Source: Alteromonas naphthalenivorans (GTDB lineage: Bacteria > Pseudomonadota > Gammaproteobacteria > Enterobacterales > Alteromonadaceae). Taken from it: DNA of 64,000 nucleotides. Below the pieces are notes generated by a model. It made no database searches, was not told the origin of the DNA, and was given only the letters and a program-made list of their open reading frames with translations. Positions 1 to 9,220 of this stretch are shown here, in pieces (position 1 is the first letter of the stretch; each line of letters starts with the position of its first letter). A program made the translations under genes and the position numbers. Location: the NCBI RefSeq assembly GCF_000213655.1, contig NC_015554.1, positions 1,860,001-1,924,000 of the forward strand, in the 5' to 3' direction.

Positions 1-2
1 AC

Positions 3-257
3 AGTGATGAATGGCACCGTGTTCACCTGCTTAATCCGCGTAACGTGGTACCTGAGTCGAATATGCCTGGTTTCCCATGGCTTGCAGAAAACAAACTTGA
101 CGGTAAGTTAACCGCCAAGAAGATGGAAGTTTTCCAAGGCTTTGGCGTGCCGTATACCGACGAAGATGTCGCGGGAGCACAAGCGGCAGTACAGGGTAAA
201 TCTGAAATGGAAGCCCTTATTGCATACCTACAATCTCTTGGCACACATTTGAAATAA
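3..257 (+). CDS. ccoO: Cytochrome c oxidase cbb3-type subunit II, C-terminal fragment
   Basis: This is the 3' end of the membrane-anchored mono-haem cytochrome c subunit of cbb3 oxidase, the high-affinity terminal oxidase used at low oxygen. The gene begins outside the window. The visible 84 residues start [19 protein letters not shown] and run into [12 protein letters not shown], which is characteristic CcoO sequence and includes the methionine region expected to supply the sixth haem ligand. It ends one base before the ccoQ start codon, as expected for a ccoNOQP operon. Only identity and the C-terminus can be judged. Confidence 0.93.
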   Translation, partial: SDEWHRVHLLNPRNVVPESNMPGFPWLAENKLDGKLTAKKMEVFQGFGVPYTDEDVAGAQAAVQGKSEMEALIAYLQSLGTHLK

Positions 258-258
258 T

Positions 259-420
259 ATGGATCAAGGAATAGTAGGTAGCATTTTTACTGTCATCGTC
301 TTTGTTAGTTTCATTGGCATAGTTTGGTGGGCTTTTAGTAGTCGCAACAAGCAAAAGTTTGATGAAGCGGCGAATTTGCCTTTCGCAGACGAAGACAAAG
401 AAAAATCAAAAGAAGATTAG
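259..420 (+). CDS. ccoQ: cbb3 oxidase small subunit CcoQ
   Basis: A 53-residue protein starting MDQGIVGSIFTVIVFVSF. It has one hydrophobic segment (about residues 5-26) ending in a WW pair, then a charged tail rich in K, E and D. This is the classic size and shape of CcoQ (FixQ), the small membrane subunit that helps keep CcoP associated with the oxidase core. It sits between ccoO and ccoP: its ATG lies one base after the ccoO stop and its TAG is 16 bp before the ccoP ATG. It is shorter than most gene-finder cut-offs and overlaps a spurious 5' extension of the ccoP frame, so it is easily missed. Confidence 0.92.
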   Translation: MDQGIVGSIFTVIVFVSFIGIVWWAFSSRNKQKFDEAANLPFADEDKEKSKED

Positions 421-436
421 CAGGAGTCTCGAACTT

Positions 437-1390
437 ATGAGTATGTTTTGGACAATATGGATTTCAGTGATAACCCTAGGGTTAATCATTGGTTGCTATT
501 TCCTTCTGCGCTGGTGTTTGTCTAACCAAACAGGCGTGCCAGAAGGAGAATCAATGGGGCATGAATTTGACGGCATCGAGGAGTTGAATAACCAACTTCC
601 TCGTTGGTGGACAATCATGTTCTACATGACAATCATTTGGGGTTTTATCTATCTTGCCCTTTATCCTGGATTGGGTTCATACGAAGGCTTATTTGGCTGG
701 AAGAGCTCAAACCAAGGCATATTGACGCTTGAAGAATCGGCGCAAGCGCGTATCGATGCAAAAGAGCAAGGCAAGTTTGTAGAGTACGATCGTGAGTTGG
801 ATTATGCAGCTGAAAAGTTCGACCCAATTTTCGAAGCGTATGCGCAAATTCCTGTTGAGGAGCTAGCGAACGACCCTGAAGCGAATAAAGTAGGACAGCG
901 TTTGTTTATGCAAAACTGTTCTCAGTGTCACGGTTCTGATGCTCGCGGCCAAAACGGTGGTTTCCCTAACCTTACTGATAACGATTGGTTATATGGTGGT
1001 TCGGGTGCAAAAATCGTTGAAACCCTAACGTTAGGCCGTAAAGCCGCTATGCCAGCATGGATAGATGTTATGGGTGAGCAAGGCATCGAAGAAGTGGTTG
1101 AATATGCATTAAGCCTAAGCGGCCGTGATGTTGACCAGCAACTTGCTGATGCAGGTAAAGTTCGCTTTGCTGCATGTGCTGCCTGTCATGGTATGGACGG
1201 TAAAGGTAACCAAGCACTTGGTGCGCCTAACCTGACTGACAACATTTGGTTATATGGCGGAAGCCATCGTGCGGTTACTGAAACACTAACCTACGGCCGA
1301 AATGGTGTTATGCCTTCATTCAAGAAAACCTTGGGTGATGACAAAATCCACGTTGTTGCATCGTACGTTTATAGTCTTTCTAACGACTAA
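437..1390 (+). CDS. ccoP: Cytochrome c oxidase cbb3-type subunit III, di-haem CcoP
   Basis: CcoP is a di-haem cytochrome c that passes electrons from soluble cytochrome c to the catalytic subunit. The start chosen here (MSMFWTIWIS) gives 317 residues. It is preceded by AGGAG at 422-426 and lies after the ccoQ stop, whereas an upstream in-frame ATG at 359 would overlap ccoQ. There are two N-terminal hydrophobic segments (about 5-26 and 58-76) joined by the typical MGHEFDGIEELNNQLPRWW linker. Two CXXCH haem sites follow: CSQCH at 161-165 and CAACH at 247-251. Methionines at about 205 and 292 are the likely axial ligands. Length and order match a full-length family member. It is the last structural gene and is followed by a terminator. 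Confidence 0.96.
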   Translation: MSMFWTIWISVITLGLIIGCYFLLRWCLSNQTGVPEGESMGHEFDGIEELNNQLPRWWTIMFYMTIIWGFIYLALYPGLGSYEGLFGWKSSNQGILTLEESAQARIDAKEQGKFVEYDRELDYAAEKFDPIFEAYAQIPVEELANDPEANKVGQRLFMQNCSQCHGSDARGQNGGFPNLTDNDWLYGGSGAKIVETLTLGRKAAMPAWIDVMGEQGIEEVVEYALSLSGRDVDQQLADAGKVRFAACAACHGMDGKGNQALGAPNLTDNIWLYGGSHRAVTETLTYGRNGVMPSFKKTLGDDKIHVVASYVYSLSND

Positions 1391-1415
1391 ATTCGTATAA
1401 CCAACAATAATGCTA

Positions 1416-1443
1416 AAAAGCCTCGTTATCACGGGGCTTTTTT
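1416..1443 (+). terminator. Rho-independent terminator after ccoP
   Basis: A stem made of AAAAGCCTCG and CGGGGCTTTT (one G-U pair) around a TTATCA loop, running into a T tract. It lies 25 bp after the ccoP stop and should separate the structural genes from the maturation genes downstream. Confidence 0.82.
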
Positions 1444-1527
1444 TATGAGAAAATACACCTCTCCAACTGGATGCCTTATTTTTCCTATCGCGCCGGTTTT
1501 CCTGTAGTAAACGAGTTGATGTAATTA

Positions 1528-2007
1528 ATGAATACACCCTGGTATAAACAATTTTGGCCCTGGTTCCTTATTGCGGTTCCCCTAATTACATTAGTAATGG
1601 GTGGCGTGTTATTGAAATTGGCTATTTCAACCGAAGACAGCTTAGTAGTAGACGATTATTACAAAGAAGGTAAAGCCATTAATGCCCGGCTAGATAAAGA
1701 AGCCATCGCGAAACGCAAAAACATAACAACAGAGTTAACCATTACTGATGGCAGTATTGCAGTAAAATTCCATTCAGGTATTCCCCAAGAAGGAAACGCC
1801 CTTAAATTGAATTTTTATCATGTGACCATCGAAGAGCGTGATGCAAGTGTATTATTAAGTCGTGATGCTAATGGTATTTACCGTGGTTTTGTGGAAAAGG
1901 ACTTAACCGGTAAATGGCAAGTCTCGCTTTCTCCTGTAGATGACAGCTGGAAAGTACAAAATACGCTGCAACTTCCCTACTCTGGCGCCATCAAGTTTAA
2001 TCCGTAA
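1528..2007 (+). CDS. ccoH: FixH/CcoH family cbb3 oxidase assembly protein
   Basis: A 159-residue protein with one N-terminal membrane anchor (about residues 9-31) starting MNTPWYKQFWPWFLIAVPL. A periplasmic domain follows, with the family hallmark DSLVVDDYYKEGKAINARLD just after the membrane segment. FixH/CcoH proteins are needed for assembly of cbb3 oxidase and bind the assembly intermediate. The position between ccoNOQP and ccoI fits this role. Its TAA overlaps the ccoI ATG by one base, so translation of the two is probably coupled. Confidence 0.9.
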   Translation: MNTPWYKQFWPWFLIAVPLITLVMGGVLLKLAISTEDSLVVDDYYKEGKAINARLDKEAIAKRKNITTELTITDGSIAVKFHSGIPQEGNALKLNFYHVTIEERDASVLLSRDANGIYRGFVEKDLTGKWQVSLSPVDDSWKVQNTLQLPYSGAIKFNP

Positions 2008-4409
2008 TGAGCGAAAACCTTTGTTACCATTGCGCGTTACCTAACGATGCAACACACAAATATGAAGCAGTAATATTAGGCGAAACCAGGCAGCTCTGCT
2101 GCCCTGGTTGCCAAGCTGTTGCTCAAGCCATCGTTGATAATGGCTTGGAAGATTATTATCAGTTTCGTACTGAGCCAGCCCAAAAGTCAGACGATGGTAT
2201 CTTAGAAAGCCTTTCTGCGCTTAACGTTTATGACGACCCAGCCCTTCAAGAAGAGTTTGTTTTTGACGAAGGACAGCACAAGCAAATACAGCTAACCCTT
2301 GAAGGCATAACGTGTGCAGCGTGCGGTTGGCTGATTGAAAAGCAGCTTTCAAAAGTATCAGGTATTGCGCAAGTCGCCGTAAACGTTCAAGAGCGTCGCG
2401 CACTAATAACCTGGGAACCCGATGTTATTAAACTTAGCCAGATACTCACCACACTAAAACGCATAGGGTATGTTGGCTCACCGTTTCACCCAGATGAACA
2501 TGAAGCGAGTTATAAACGCGAGCAAAAATCGTTTATTAAAAAGTTAGGCTTGGCAGGCATCATGACTATGCAGGTGATGATGCTAATGGCAGGGCTTTAT
2601 TTTGATTGGTTTGGTGCCATTGAACAAGAAACCCGTCAATACTTTTATTGGGTTGCACTCACCCTTACCACCCCCGTAGTACTTTATTCAGGAAGCGCGT
2701 TCTATTTAAGTGCATTAAAGGCAATAAGCGCAAAAACCGTGAATATGGATGTGCCTGTCACCCTCGCGGTATTTGGCACCTACTTTGCGGGTTTACGTTC
2801 CACTTTGCTTGAGCAAGGTGAAGTGTATTTTGAATCCATATGCATGTTTATCTTTCTACTGCTGTTAAGCCGATTCCTTGAACATAGAAGCAGGCACCGT
2901 GCGGCGCAAATTTCAGCCAATATGATGCAATACATTCCGGTTTCAGCGGCTAAAATTGAAGAAGATGACAGTATCGTTCAAATCCTTGCAAAGCAATTAG
3001 CGCCCAATGATGTGGTACTAGTGAAACCCGGTGAGACCATCCCTGTCGATGGTATTGTGCTAGACGGCACTGCTGCGGTTGATGAGTCTATGTTAACGGG
3101 TGAATTTAACCCCGTCAGTAAATCGGCCAGCCATGTAGTTTACGGCGGTACAGTAAACCAAGATGGCACACTAACGGTTAAAGTGACCCAAAGCTTAAAG
3201 CATGCCTTGGTCAATCAAATCGTGCGTTTACAAGCTAGCGCCATGGCAAGCAAGCCAAAAGCTGCGCAGATTGCCGATAACTTTTCCCGTTACTTTGTGT
3301 TCTCGGTATTGCTGATATCGGCTTTAACGTACAGTTATTGGTCGTTTGTGGGCAGTGAAGATGCTTTTTGGATCACCATCTCTGTATTAGTGGCAACCTG
3401 CCCTTGTGCGCTAGGCTTAGCCACACCTTCAGCGTTAACCTGCGCTATGGCGAAGCTGAATCGTCAGGGCATTTTGTTAAAGCGTGCTGACGCCTTAGAG
3501 CAACTTAACGATATTGATACCATTGCCCTTGATAAAACCGGCACACTGACCGAAGGTAAGTTCTCATTGCAACAGCGCTGGTTTGCTAAAGGGGTAGATC
3601 CAGTGCAGGTAATGGCGCTAACTACATTGTTAGAGTCTCGTTCTGAGCACCCTATTGCCCGTGCCTTCGACAACGATAATGTTAAGTCAAAACATAGAAC
3701 CCTGCCTAATACCATGAACGGATTTACCGTTACACCAGGTGGCGGCATTAGTGGTGAGATAGACAACGTAGTTTTTACTATGGGTTCAGCCGTATTTTGT
3801 AATTTATCAACCACCTCAAAGGTAGATATACCGGCAAATGTGTTTTTGTGTGCCGACGGTGTATTAATGGCCGCGTTCTGCGTAAATGATAGCTTGCGGC
3901 AAGATGCCTTAGCGACACTCACCGCACTGAATGAACATCAATTAGTGGTGCTAAGTGGCGACACACAGAAAAACGTTGATGCACTTACTGCTAGTTTACC
4001 AATCAACTTAGCAAAGGGTGGCTTATCACCGGAGCAAAAATATTCACAGGTGCATACTTTGCAAAAGCAAGGTCGCAAAGTCATGATGATGGGCGACGGT
4101 ATAAACGATGCCCCTGTTCTTGCTAGCGCAGATGTGGCGGTTGCGGTAGGAAACGCCACAGATGTGGCCAAAACAGCCGCCGATGTTATTTTGCTAGGAG
4201 ACAGCTTGCTATCGGTGCCAACCTTATTTTCTGTGGCGAAACAGGCAAAACGTAAAATTCAGCAAAATATTGCATGGTCAGTAGGTTACAATATTATCAT
4301 TCTACCCTTTGCAGTGTCGGGGTTACTCTCTCCCTGGATGGCCGTGGTTGGCATGTCACTGAGTAGTATTATTGTGGTCACCAATTCAACGAGGTTATTA
4401 AGTAAATAA
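2007..4409 (+). CDS. ccoI: Copper-translocating P1B-type ATPase CcoI (FixI)
   Basis: An 800-residue heavy-metal P-type ATPase that delivers copper for the CuB centre of cbb3 oxidase. Domains in order: an N-terminal cysteine cluster (CYHC at 6-9, CCPGC at 31-35) typical of CcoI; a heavy-metal-associated domain with GITCAACG (CXXC at 103-106); membrane segments from about 180; the actuator loop around TGE (364-366); the CPC metal site (465-467); the phosphorylation motif DKTGTLTEG with Asp509; SEHP (546-549); and the ATP-hinge motif GDGINDAP near 698. All catalytic motifs are intact. ccoS starts one base after its stop. Confidence 0.97.
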   Translation: MSENLCYHCALPNDATHKYEAVILGETRQLCCPGCQAVAQAIVDNGLEDYYQFRTEPAQKSDDGILESLSALNVYDDPALQEEFVFDEGQHKQIQLTLEGITCAACGWLIEKQLSKVSGIAQVAVNVQERRALITWEPDVIKLSQILTTLKRIGYVGSPFHPDEHEASYKREQKSFIKKLGLAGIMTMQVMMLMAGLYFDWFGAIEQETRQYFYWVALTLTTPVVLYSGSAFYLSALKAISAKTVNMDVPVTLAVFGTYFAGLRSTLLEQGEVYFESICMFIFLLLLSRFLEHRSRHRAAQISANMMQYIPVSAAKIEEDDSIVQILAKQLAPNDVVLVKPGETIPVDGIVLDGTAAVDESMLTGEFNPVSKSASHVVYGGTVNQDGTLTVKVTQSLKHALVNQIVRLQASAMASKPKAAQIADNFSRYFVFSVLLISALTYSYWSFVGSEDAFWITISVLVATCPCALGLATPSALTCAMAKLNRQGILLKRADALEQLNDIDTIALDKTGTLTEGKFSLQQRWFAKGVDPVQVMALTTLLESRSEHPIARAFDNDNVKSKHRTLPNTMNGFTVTPGGGISGEIDNVVFTMGSAVFCNLSTTSKVDIPANVFLCADGVLMAAFCVNDSLRQDALATLTALNEHQLVVLSGDTQKNVDALTASLPINLAKGGLSPEQKYSQVHTLQKQGRKVMMMGDGINDAPVLASADVAVAVGNATDVAKTAADVILLGDSLLSVPTLFSVAKQAKRKIQQNIAWSVGYNIIILPFAVSGLLSPWMAVVGMSLSSIIVVTNSTRLLSK

Positions 4410-4410
4410 T

Positions 4411-4626
4411 ATGAGTATCATTTACGTCTTAATTCCCATCGCTATTATTATTGTTGCGCTGGCACTGGTTATCTTTTTCTGGGCGGTAAAAACCAATCAG
4501 TTTGAAGATCTTGATAGACAGGGCTACAGCATTTTGTTTGATGATGATTTATCAGGTGATGAAAAGAAGCTAGCCGAGCAGCGAAAGCAGTTACAACAAC
4601 GCAAAGAAACAGATGACAGAGATTAA
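4411..4626 (+). CDS. ccoS: cbb3 oxidase maturation protein CcoS
   Basis: A 71-residue protein with a single N-terminal hydrophobic segment (about 4-27) followed by FWAVKTNQFEDLDRQGYSIL, the diagnostic CcoS (FixS) motif, and a charged tail. CcoS is required for incorporation of haem and copper cofactors into cbb3 oxidase. It follows ccoI by one base and overlaps the next gene by 14 bp, which indicates one transcript. Confidence 0.95.
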   Translation: MSIIYVLIPIAIIIVALALVIFFWAVKTNQFEDLDRQGYSILFDDDLSGDEKKLAEQRKQLQQRKETDDRD

Positions 4627-5272
4627 TATATTCTCTGCTTTTTTCATTGGAATTGCTGGCGGCGTGCATTGTGTGGGTATGTGCGGTGGTATTGTTGCCG
4701 CACTACGCACAGTAACGCCAAGTAATGAACCGGCATTACCCTACACCCTTGCCTATAATTTTGGCCGTATCCTCAGCTACACATTAGCCGGCGCTATTAC
4801 AGGCGCTGTCGGCCAAATGGCCACCGAGTTTGTGCCTATTGCTAAACCCGTTTTATCTTTGATTAGTGGCGTTATGCTGCTGCTATTAGCGTGTTATTTG
4901 GGAAAGTGGTGGCAAGGCTTGAATTATATTGAAGCTATGGGACGCGGCTTATTTAAAGCTATTCAGCCAATATCTAAACGATTTCTTCCATTCAAAAGCC
5001 CGGTTTATGCACTACCCTATGGTTTTATATGGGGCTGGCTACCCTGCGGGTTGGTCTATTCCACGTTAACGTGGTCATTAGCATCGGGGTCGGCCGTTGA
5101 CGGCGCTGCCATCATGTTATTTTTTGGGTTAGGTACTCTGCCCACTTTGTTAGCTGCAAGCGCAGGTAGCCAGTACCTAATAGCTGGTTTTAGGCACCCC
5201 GTGGTAAGACAATGCTTTTCCGTAATAGTGGCTATTTACGCTCTCTTTTTAATTTATGCAGCAATTTCATAA
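4613..5272 (+). CDS. SafE/TauE-like membrane protein of the cco maturation cluster
   Basis: A 219-residue integral membrane protein with about six hydrophobic segments. It has the motif GIAGGVHCVGMCGGIVAALR near the N-terminus and a second pattern, LPYGFIWGWLPCGLVYS, in the middle. This HCxGMCGG signature defines the cysteine-containing membrane proteins annotated as sulfite exporter TauE/SafE-like that follow ccoS in many gammaproteobacteria. The conserved Cys and His suggest a metal (copper) or thiol role in oxidase biogenesis rather than sulfite export; that is inference. It overlaps ccoS by 14 bp. fnr starts 50 bp downstream. Confidence 0.85.
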   Translation: MTEINIFSAFFIGIAGGVHCVGMCGGIVAALRTVTPSNEPALPYTLAYNFGRILSYTLAGAITGAVGQMATEFVPIAKPVLSLISGVMLLLLACYLGKWWQGLNYIEAMGRGLFKAIQPISKRFLPFKSPVYALPYGFIWGWLPCGLVYSTLTWSLASGSAVDGAAIMLFFGLGTLPTLLAASAGSQYLIAGFRHPVVRQCFSVIVAIYALFLIYAAIS

Positions 5273-5322
5273 ACAAAAGAGTAAGATTAATATTAAGTCG
5301 ACCCTATTTATAGTTTGAACCT

Positions 5323-6063
5323 ATGAGCAAAGGAAGCCAATTCTCAATTCATTGTCAAAATTGCAGTTTCAGCCACTTGTGTTTGCCCGTTGCGCTAAAC
5401 AAGACTGAGATTGAATCTTTAGATGATATTATTGAGCGAAAGAAACCCCTTCACAAGAGTGATTTGCTGGTAAAGTCGGGAGATAAATTCAACTCTCTTT
5501 ACGCAGTACGAACGGGCTCTTTTAAGTCTTTCGTCACCAATTCAGATGGTGAAGAGCAGATTACAGGTTTTCACTTCCCTGGCGATATTATCGGCTTCGA
5601 TGCCTTACGGGAAAATAAGCACCAAAGTTATGCTCAGGCATTAGAAACCGCCATGGTGTGCGAATTACCGTATGAAACGCTTGATGAAATGTCGGTTCAA
5701 TTTCCTAAGTTAAGACATCAAATAATGAGTTTTATGAGTGCGGAAATTAAACAAGATCATGATCTCATGATGTTGCTTAATAAACGCTCAGCGGAAGAAC
5801 GTCTATTGTATTTCCTCTCTCAGCTTTCTCAACGTTTCGAAGAACGTGGATTTTCAAATAAAGAATTTCACCTAACCATGACTCGAAATGAAATTGGGAA
5901 CTATCTTGGTCTAACTATTGAGACCATTAGCCGCCTGTTAAGCCGTTTTCAAAAAGAAAATATTATCCAAGTGGACGGTAAACTCATCACTATTTTAGAT
6001 TTTGATGAGATGTCACAACGTTTAACGTCTGTGGTTGCACCTAATATCGCCTGTAATAGCTAA
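5323..6063 (+). CDS. fnr: FNR-type oxygen-sensing transcriptional regulator
   Basis: A 246-residue Crp/Fnr family regulator. The [4Fe-4S] ligands are visible: C11, C14 and C20 near the N-terminus and C113 in the sensory domain, matching FNR rather than CRP. A cyclic-nucleotide-like beta roll (about 40-140) and a dimerisation helix (about 140-165) are followed by the helix-turn-helix [20 protein letters not shown] (188-207). In it E200, S203 and R204 correspond to residues that read the TTGAT half-site. Its place directly after the cco maturation cluster and before uspE matches related genomes. It is expected to control the oxidase genes under oxygen limitation; the cco promoter lies outside the window. 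Confidence 0.95.
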   Translation: MSKGSQFSIHCQNCSFSHLCLPVALNKTEIESLDDIIERKKPLHKSDLLVKSGDKFNSLYAVRTGSFKSFVTNSDGEEQITGFHFPGDIIGFDALRENKHQSYAQALETAMVCELPYETLDEMSVQFPKLRHQIMSFMSAEIKQDHDLMMLLNKRSAEERLLYFLSQLSQRFEERGFSNKEFHLTMTRNEIGNYLGLTIETISRLLSRFQKENIIQVDGKLITILDFDEMSQRLTSVVAPNIACNS

Positions 6064-6075
6064 TCTTCAAAGCTT

Positions 6076-6089
6076 TTGATCTAAAACAA
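6076..6089 (+). promoter_or_regulatory. Candidate FNR box upstream of uspE
   Basis: TTGAT, four bases, then AACAA. This matches the FNR consensus TTGAT-N4-ATCAA at nine of ten positions. It lies 71 bp before the uspE start, directly downstream of fnr itself, which suggests uspE responds to FNR and low oxygen. Confidence 0.5.
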
Positions 6090-6160
6090 GTTACGTAATA
6101 GCAAATAGGTATTACACTTAAATTGTAGCAACCAAAATTCTGACTATGTTTGGAGGGGTT

Positions 6161-7084
6161 ATGATTAAGTATGAGCGTATTTTAGCGGTTATTGAAGCCG
6201 ATAGAGAAACCCAACCTGCGCTTAGCCGTGCATATGAACTTGCCAAAAAGACAGGTGCCTCTGTCACCGCCATGCTGGTGGTTTACGACTTATCTTACGA
6301 TATGACAACCATGCTTAGCCCTGATGATCGTGAAGCCATGCGTGATGCGGTCACTAAAGAACATGCTGGATGGTTGAAAAAAACTTTAGACGACTTAGGT
6401 TTTTCTAAAACAGATATAGTTGTGGAATGGAACAACCGTGCCTTTGAAGCTGTGGTGCATTATGTCATCGACAACAGTATAGATTTAGTGGTAAAAGCAA
6501 CTAAGCGCCATGACGATTTAGCTTCTGTTATTTTTACTCCTACAGACTGGCATCTACTTAGAAAATGTCCCTCCCCCGTATTATTGGTTAAAGATCATGA
6601 ATGGCCTGAAAATGGTGAAATTATTGCCGCGGTAAATGTAGGCAGTGAAGACGACGAGCATGCCTTACTTAACGACAAAATCACGGTGATTGCTAACGAT
6701 TATGCCGCGCTGCTCAGCGGTAACGTAAATTTGGTAAACAGCTACCCAGCTACGCCGCTAAATATTGCTATTGAAGTTCCTGAGTTTGACCCAGACACTT
6801 ACAACAACGCGGTAAAGCATCATCACGAACTTGAGATGAACACACACAGCGAGAAGTATGCTATCGATAGTAAGCGCTGTTATGTGAAGGAAGGCCTTCC
6901 TGAAAAAGTCATTCCAAAGATAGCCCAAGATATAGACGCTGAACTTGTTATCATAGGTACGGTTGGCAGAATAGGTATTTCTGCGGCTCTCATAGGTAAC
7001 ACCGCAGAACATGTTATTGATGAACTTGTGTGTGATGTACTGGCAATAAAACCAGACGGCTTTATTTCGCCCCTTTCACGGTAA
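6161..7084 (+). CDS. uspE: Universal stress protein UspE
   Basis: A 307-residue protein made of two tandem universal stress protein domains (about 1-150 and 155-300), the arrangement of E. coli UspE. The second domain contains VIIGTVGRIGISAALIGNTAEHV, the usual nucleotide-binding loop; the first has the degenerate loop seen in UspE. The start is taken at MIKYERIL because GGAGGGG at 6151-6157 lies ahead of that ATG and would be inside the coding region if the ATG at 6146 were used. Adjacent to fnr, as in many gammaproteobacteria. Confidence 0.92.
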   Translation: MIKYERILAVIEADRETQPALSRAYELAKKTGASVTAMLVVYDLSYDMTTMLSPDDREAMRDAVTKEHAGWLKKTLDDLGFSKTDIVVEWNNRAFEAVVHYVIDNSIDLVVKATKRHDDLASVIFTPTDWHLLRKCPSPVLLVKDHEWPENGEIIAAVNVGSEDDEHALLNDKITVIANDYAALLSGNVNLVNSYPATPLNIAIEVPEFDPDTYNNAVKHHHELEMNTHSEKYAIDSKRCYVKEGLPEKVIPKIAQDIDAELVIIGTVGRIGISAALIGNTAEHVIDELVCDVLAIKPDGFISPLSR

Positions 7085-7264
7085 TTCAGACAGGTTCATA
7101 AACAGCCTGTCGGCACTGTTTGCTATCTTTGCGCTATAGCTTTAAACGCTATTGTTTTTTGTTAGAAGAGAGGGCCAACAAGATTTAAAAAATCTGAACC
7201 TCGCACATTCAATTTTACTTGATTACTGTATAATGGTTTTTTTCGCAGTAACAAAGCTATTGAT

Positions 7265-8206
7265 ATGAACAGTGCAGGCACAAACCGTGCGGACGCTCCG
7301 TTAACCGCGTCTCAAAACAAACAAAAATACAGCTTTAATAAGCTACAAAAGCGACTTCGTCGAAATGTAGGCAAAGCGATTGCTGATTTCGGCATGATTG
7401 AAAACAACGATAAAGTCATGGTGTGCTTATCTGGCGGCAAAGACAGTTACGCTATGCTTGATATTCTTATGTTTTTAAAGCGCATTGCGCCAATTCATTT
7501 TGACATTATTGCGGTTAACCTTGATCAAAAGCAGCCAGGATTTCCAGAGCACGTACTTCCTGAATACCTTGAAAGTGTAGGTGTAGAGTACAAAATTGTA
7601 GAAGAAGACACCTACTCTATTGTTATGGATAAAGTGCCTGAAGGTAAAACCACGTGCTCACTTTGTTCTCGATTACGTCGCGGTATTTTATACAGCACGG
7701 CCAAAAAGCTAGGCGCCACTAAAATTGCCCTTGGCCATCACCGTGACGACATGCTAGAAACCTTCTTTTTAAACATGTTCCATGGCGGTAAGCTTAAATC
7801 AATGCCACCAAAGCTGGTTAGCGATAATGGTGAGCACATTGTCATAAGGCCCCTTGCTTATTGTACTGAAAAAGACATTCAGCGTTATTCTGATGCCGTA
7901 GAATTTCCTATTATTCCTTGCAACTTGTGCGGGTCTCAAGAAAATTTGCAGCGTCAGAACGTAAAGGCCATGCTACAAGATTGGGATCGCCGTTTCCCTG
8001 GGCGTATTGAGTCAATGTTTAGTGCGCTTCAAAATGTAGCGCCGTCACATTTGGTCGACAAGAATTTGCACGACTTTAAAGGCATCTCTACACAGAACGG
8101 GCCGGTTGAAGATGGTGATATTGGTTTCGATCCGCCCAGCTTCGAGTCACCCAGTGAGCCTACTGACGACACGGTTCACGTTATCAATTTGATGGAATCA
8201 AACTAA
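7265..8206 (+). CDS. ttcA: tRNA 2-thiocytidine(32) synthetase TtcA
   Basis: A 313-residue PP-loop ATPase that thiolates cytidine 32 in certain tRNAs using an iron-sulfur cluster. Seen: the PP-loop SGGKDS near residue 58, the [10 protein letters not shown] motif (CXXC) and a later NLCGSQ, which together supply the cluster cysteines, and [16 protein letters not shown]. The C-terminal about 40 residues are acidic and less conserved. The stop codon directly abuts the ATG of the next gene, so the two are probably co-transcribed. Confidence 0.96.
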   Translation: MNSAGTNRADAPLTASQNKQKYSFNKLQKRLRRNVGKAIADFGMIENNDKVMVCLSGGKDSYAMLDILMFLKRIAPIHFDIIAVNLDQKQPGFPEHVLPEYLESVGVEYKIVEEDTYSIVMDKVPEGKTTCSLCSRLRRGILYSTAKKLGATKIALGHHRDDMLETFFLNMFHGGKLKSMPPKLVSDNGEHIVIRPLAYCTEKDIQRYSDAVEFPIIPCNLCGSQENLQRQNVKAMLQDWDRRFPGRIESMFSALQNVAPSHLVDKNLHDFKGISTQNGPVEDGDIGFDPPSFESPSEPTDDTVHVINLMESN

Positions 8207-9220
8207 ATGAAAATTGGTCTAGCATTAGGTGCGGGTGCCGCAAGAGGTTGGACCCACATTGGTATTATTCAAGCATTAGAAAAGCTGGGTATTAAAATTG
8301 ACGTGGTGGCAGGTTGCTCTATTGGTGCCTATGTTGGTGCCGCTTACGCTAGTGGTAAGTTAGAAGGCCTTAAAGAGTGGTCTTGTTCTTTGTCAGATTG
8401 GCAGGTACTTGCTTTGATGGGCGTTGGTTTACGTAGGGGCGGTATTGCTAGCGGGCGAAAAGTGTTTGATAAACTTGCCAGCGAATTTTGTGCCCCAACC
8501 TACGAAGCAATGGAAAAACCGTTCGCCTCTGTGGCTACCGATTTGTACACAGGTCGTGAGGTAGTGTTTAGTTCCGGCGAGATTGGCAATACCATTCAAG
8601 CTTCGTGTGCTATTCCTGCCCTATTTGCCCCAGTCGCCCATGGCGATCGTTGGTTAGTAGATGGCGCGGTGGTTAATCCAGTGCCTGTTAACCTGTGTCG
8701 TCAGCTTGGTGCAGACTTTGTTATTGCCGTGAACCTTAATGCTGACTTCAGGCCCCTTAGGCTTGAAAAATTACGACTCGATCACGAAGAAAACCAAAGA
8801 AAAACCGAAGACTTTTTCACTAAAAGCCAAAACGTGCTTAAGCAGTGGTTCTCACCTGATGGTAAAGAAAAAGCAGAAACGGAAACTGAAAGTGAAACCG
8901 ATAGTAAACATAGCGAGCAAAACGAAGGCGTTGCTAGCGACGCTATTGAGGCCATAGAAGAAACAATTTCGCCGCCACCAAATAAAGTCCCTAAAGGTAA
9001 CCCTCCAGGGATTTTAAGTGTAATGAGTAGTTCGTTAGAAATACTTCAAGCAAGGGTGACACGTTCTCGTTTAGCGGGCGATCCGCCGGATATTCTGATA
9101 GAGCCCCAACTAACCGACGTGGGTATTATGGAATTTCACCGCGCACAAGAGCTATGTGAAAAGGGTGAAGAAACCATCACCCGTATTGCTGAGCAAATTA
9201 AGTATCAGCTATTAGCTTGA
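8207..9220 (+). CDS. rssA: RssA-like patatin-family phospholipase
   Basis: A 337-residue patatin-like serine acyl hydrolase. The oxyanion loop GAGAARG, the nucleophile elbow GCSIG and the DGAVVNPVPV Asp motif form the Ser-Asp dyad of the family. The closest named type is RssA, which starts similarly (KIGLALG-GAARGW). There is a low-complexity insert of about 45 residues rich in E, K, T and S near residues 220-265, absent from the compact family core. The gene begins immediately after ttcA and overlaps the end of the convergent downstream gene by 9 bp. The physiological lipid substrate is not known from sequence. Confidence 0.85.
   Translation: MKIGLALGAGAARGWTHIGIIQALEKLGIKIDVVAGCSIGAYVGAAYASGKLEGLKEWSCSLSDWQVLALMGVGLRRGGIASGRKVFDKLASEFCAPTYEAMEKPFASVATDLYTGREVVFSSGEIGNTIQASCAIPALFAPVAHGDRWLVDGAVVNPVPVNLCRQLGADFVIAVNLNADFRPLRLEKLRLDHEENQRKTEDFFTKSQNVLKQWFSPDGKEKAETETESETDSKHSEQNEGVASDAIEAIEETISPPPNKVPKGNPPGILSVMSSSLEILQARVTRSRLAGDPPDILIEPQLTDVGIMEFHRAQELCEKGEETITRIAEQIKYQLLA

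Noticed and set aside
3464-3922. A 152-codon minus-strand frame inside ccoI
   Set aside because: The plus strand has every P-type ATPase motif in frame; this is a shadow reading frame.
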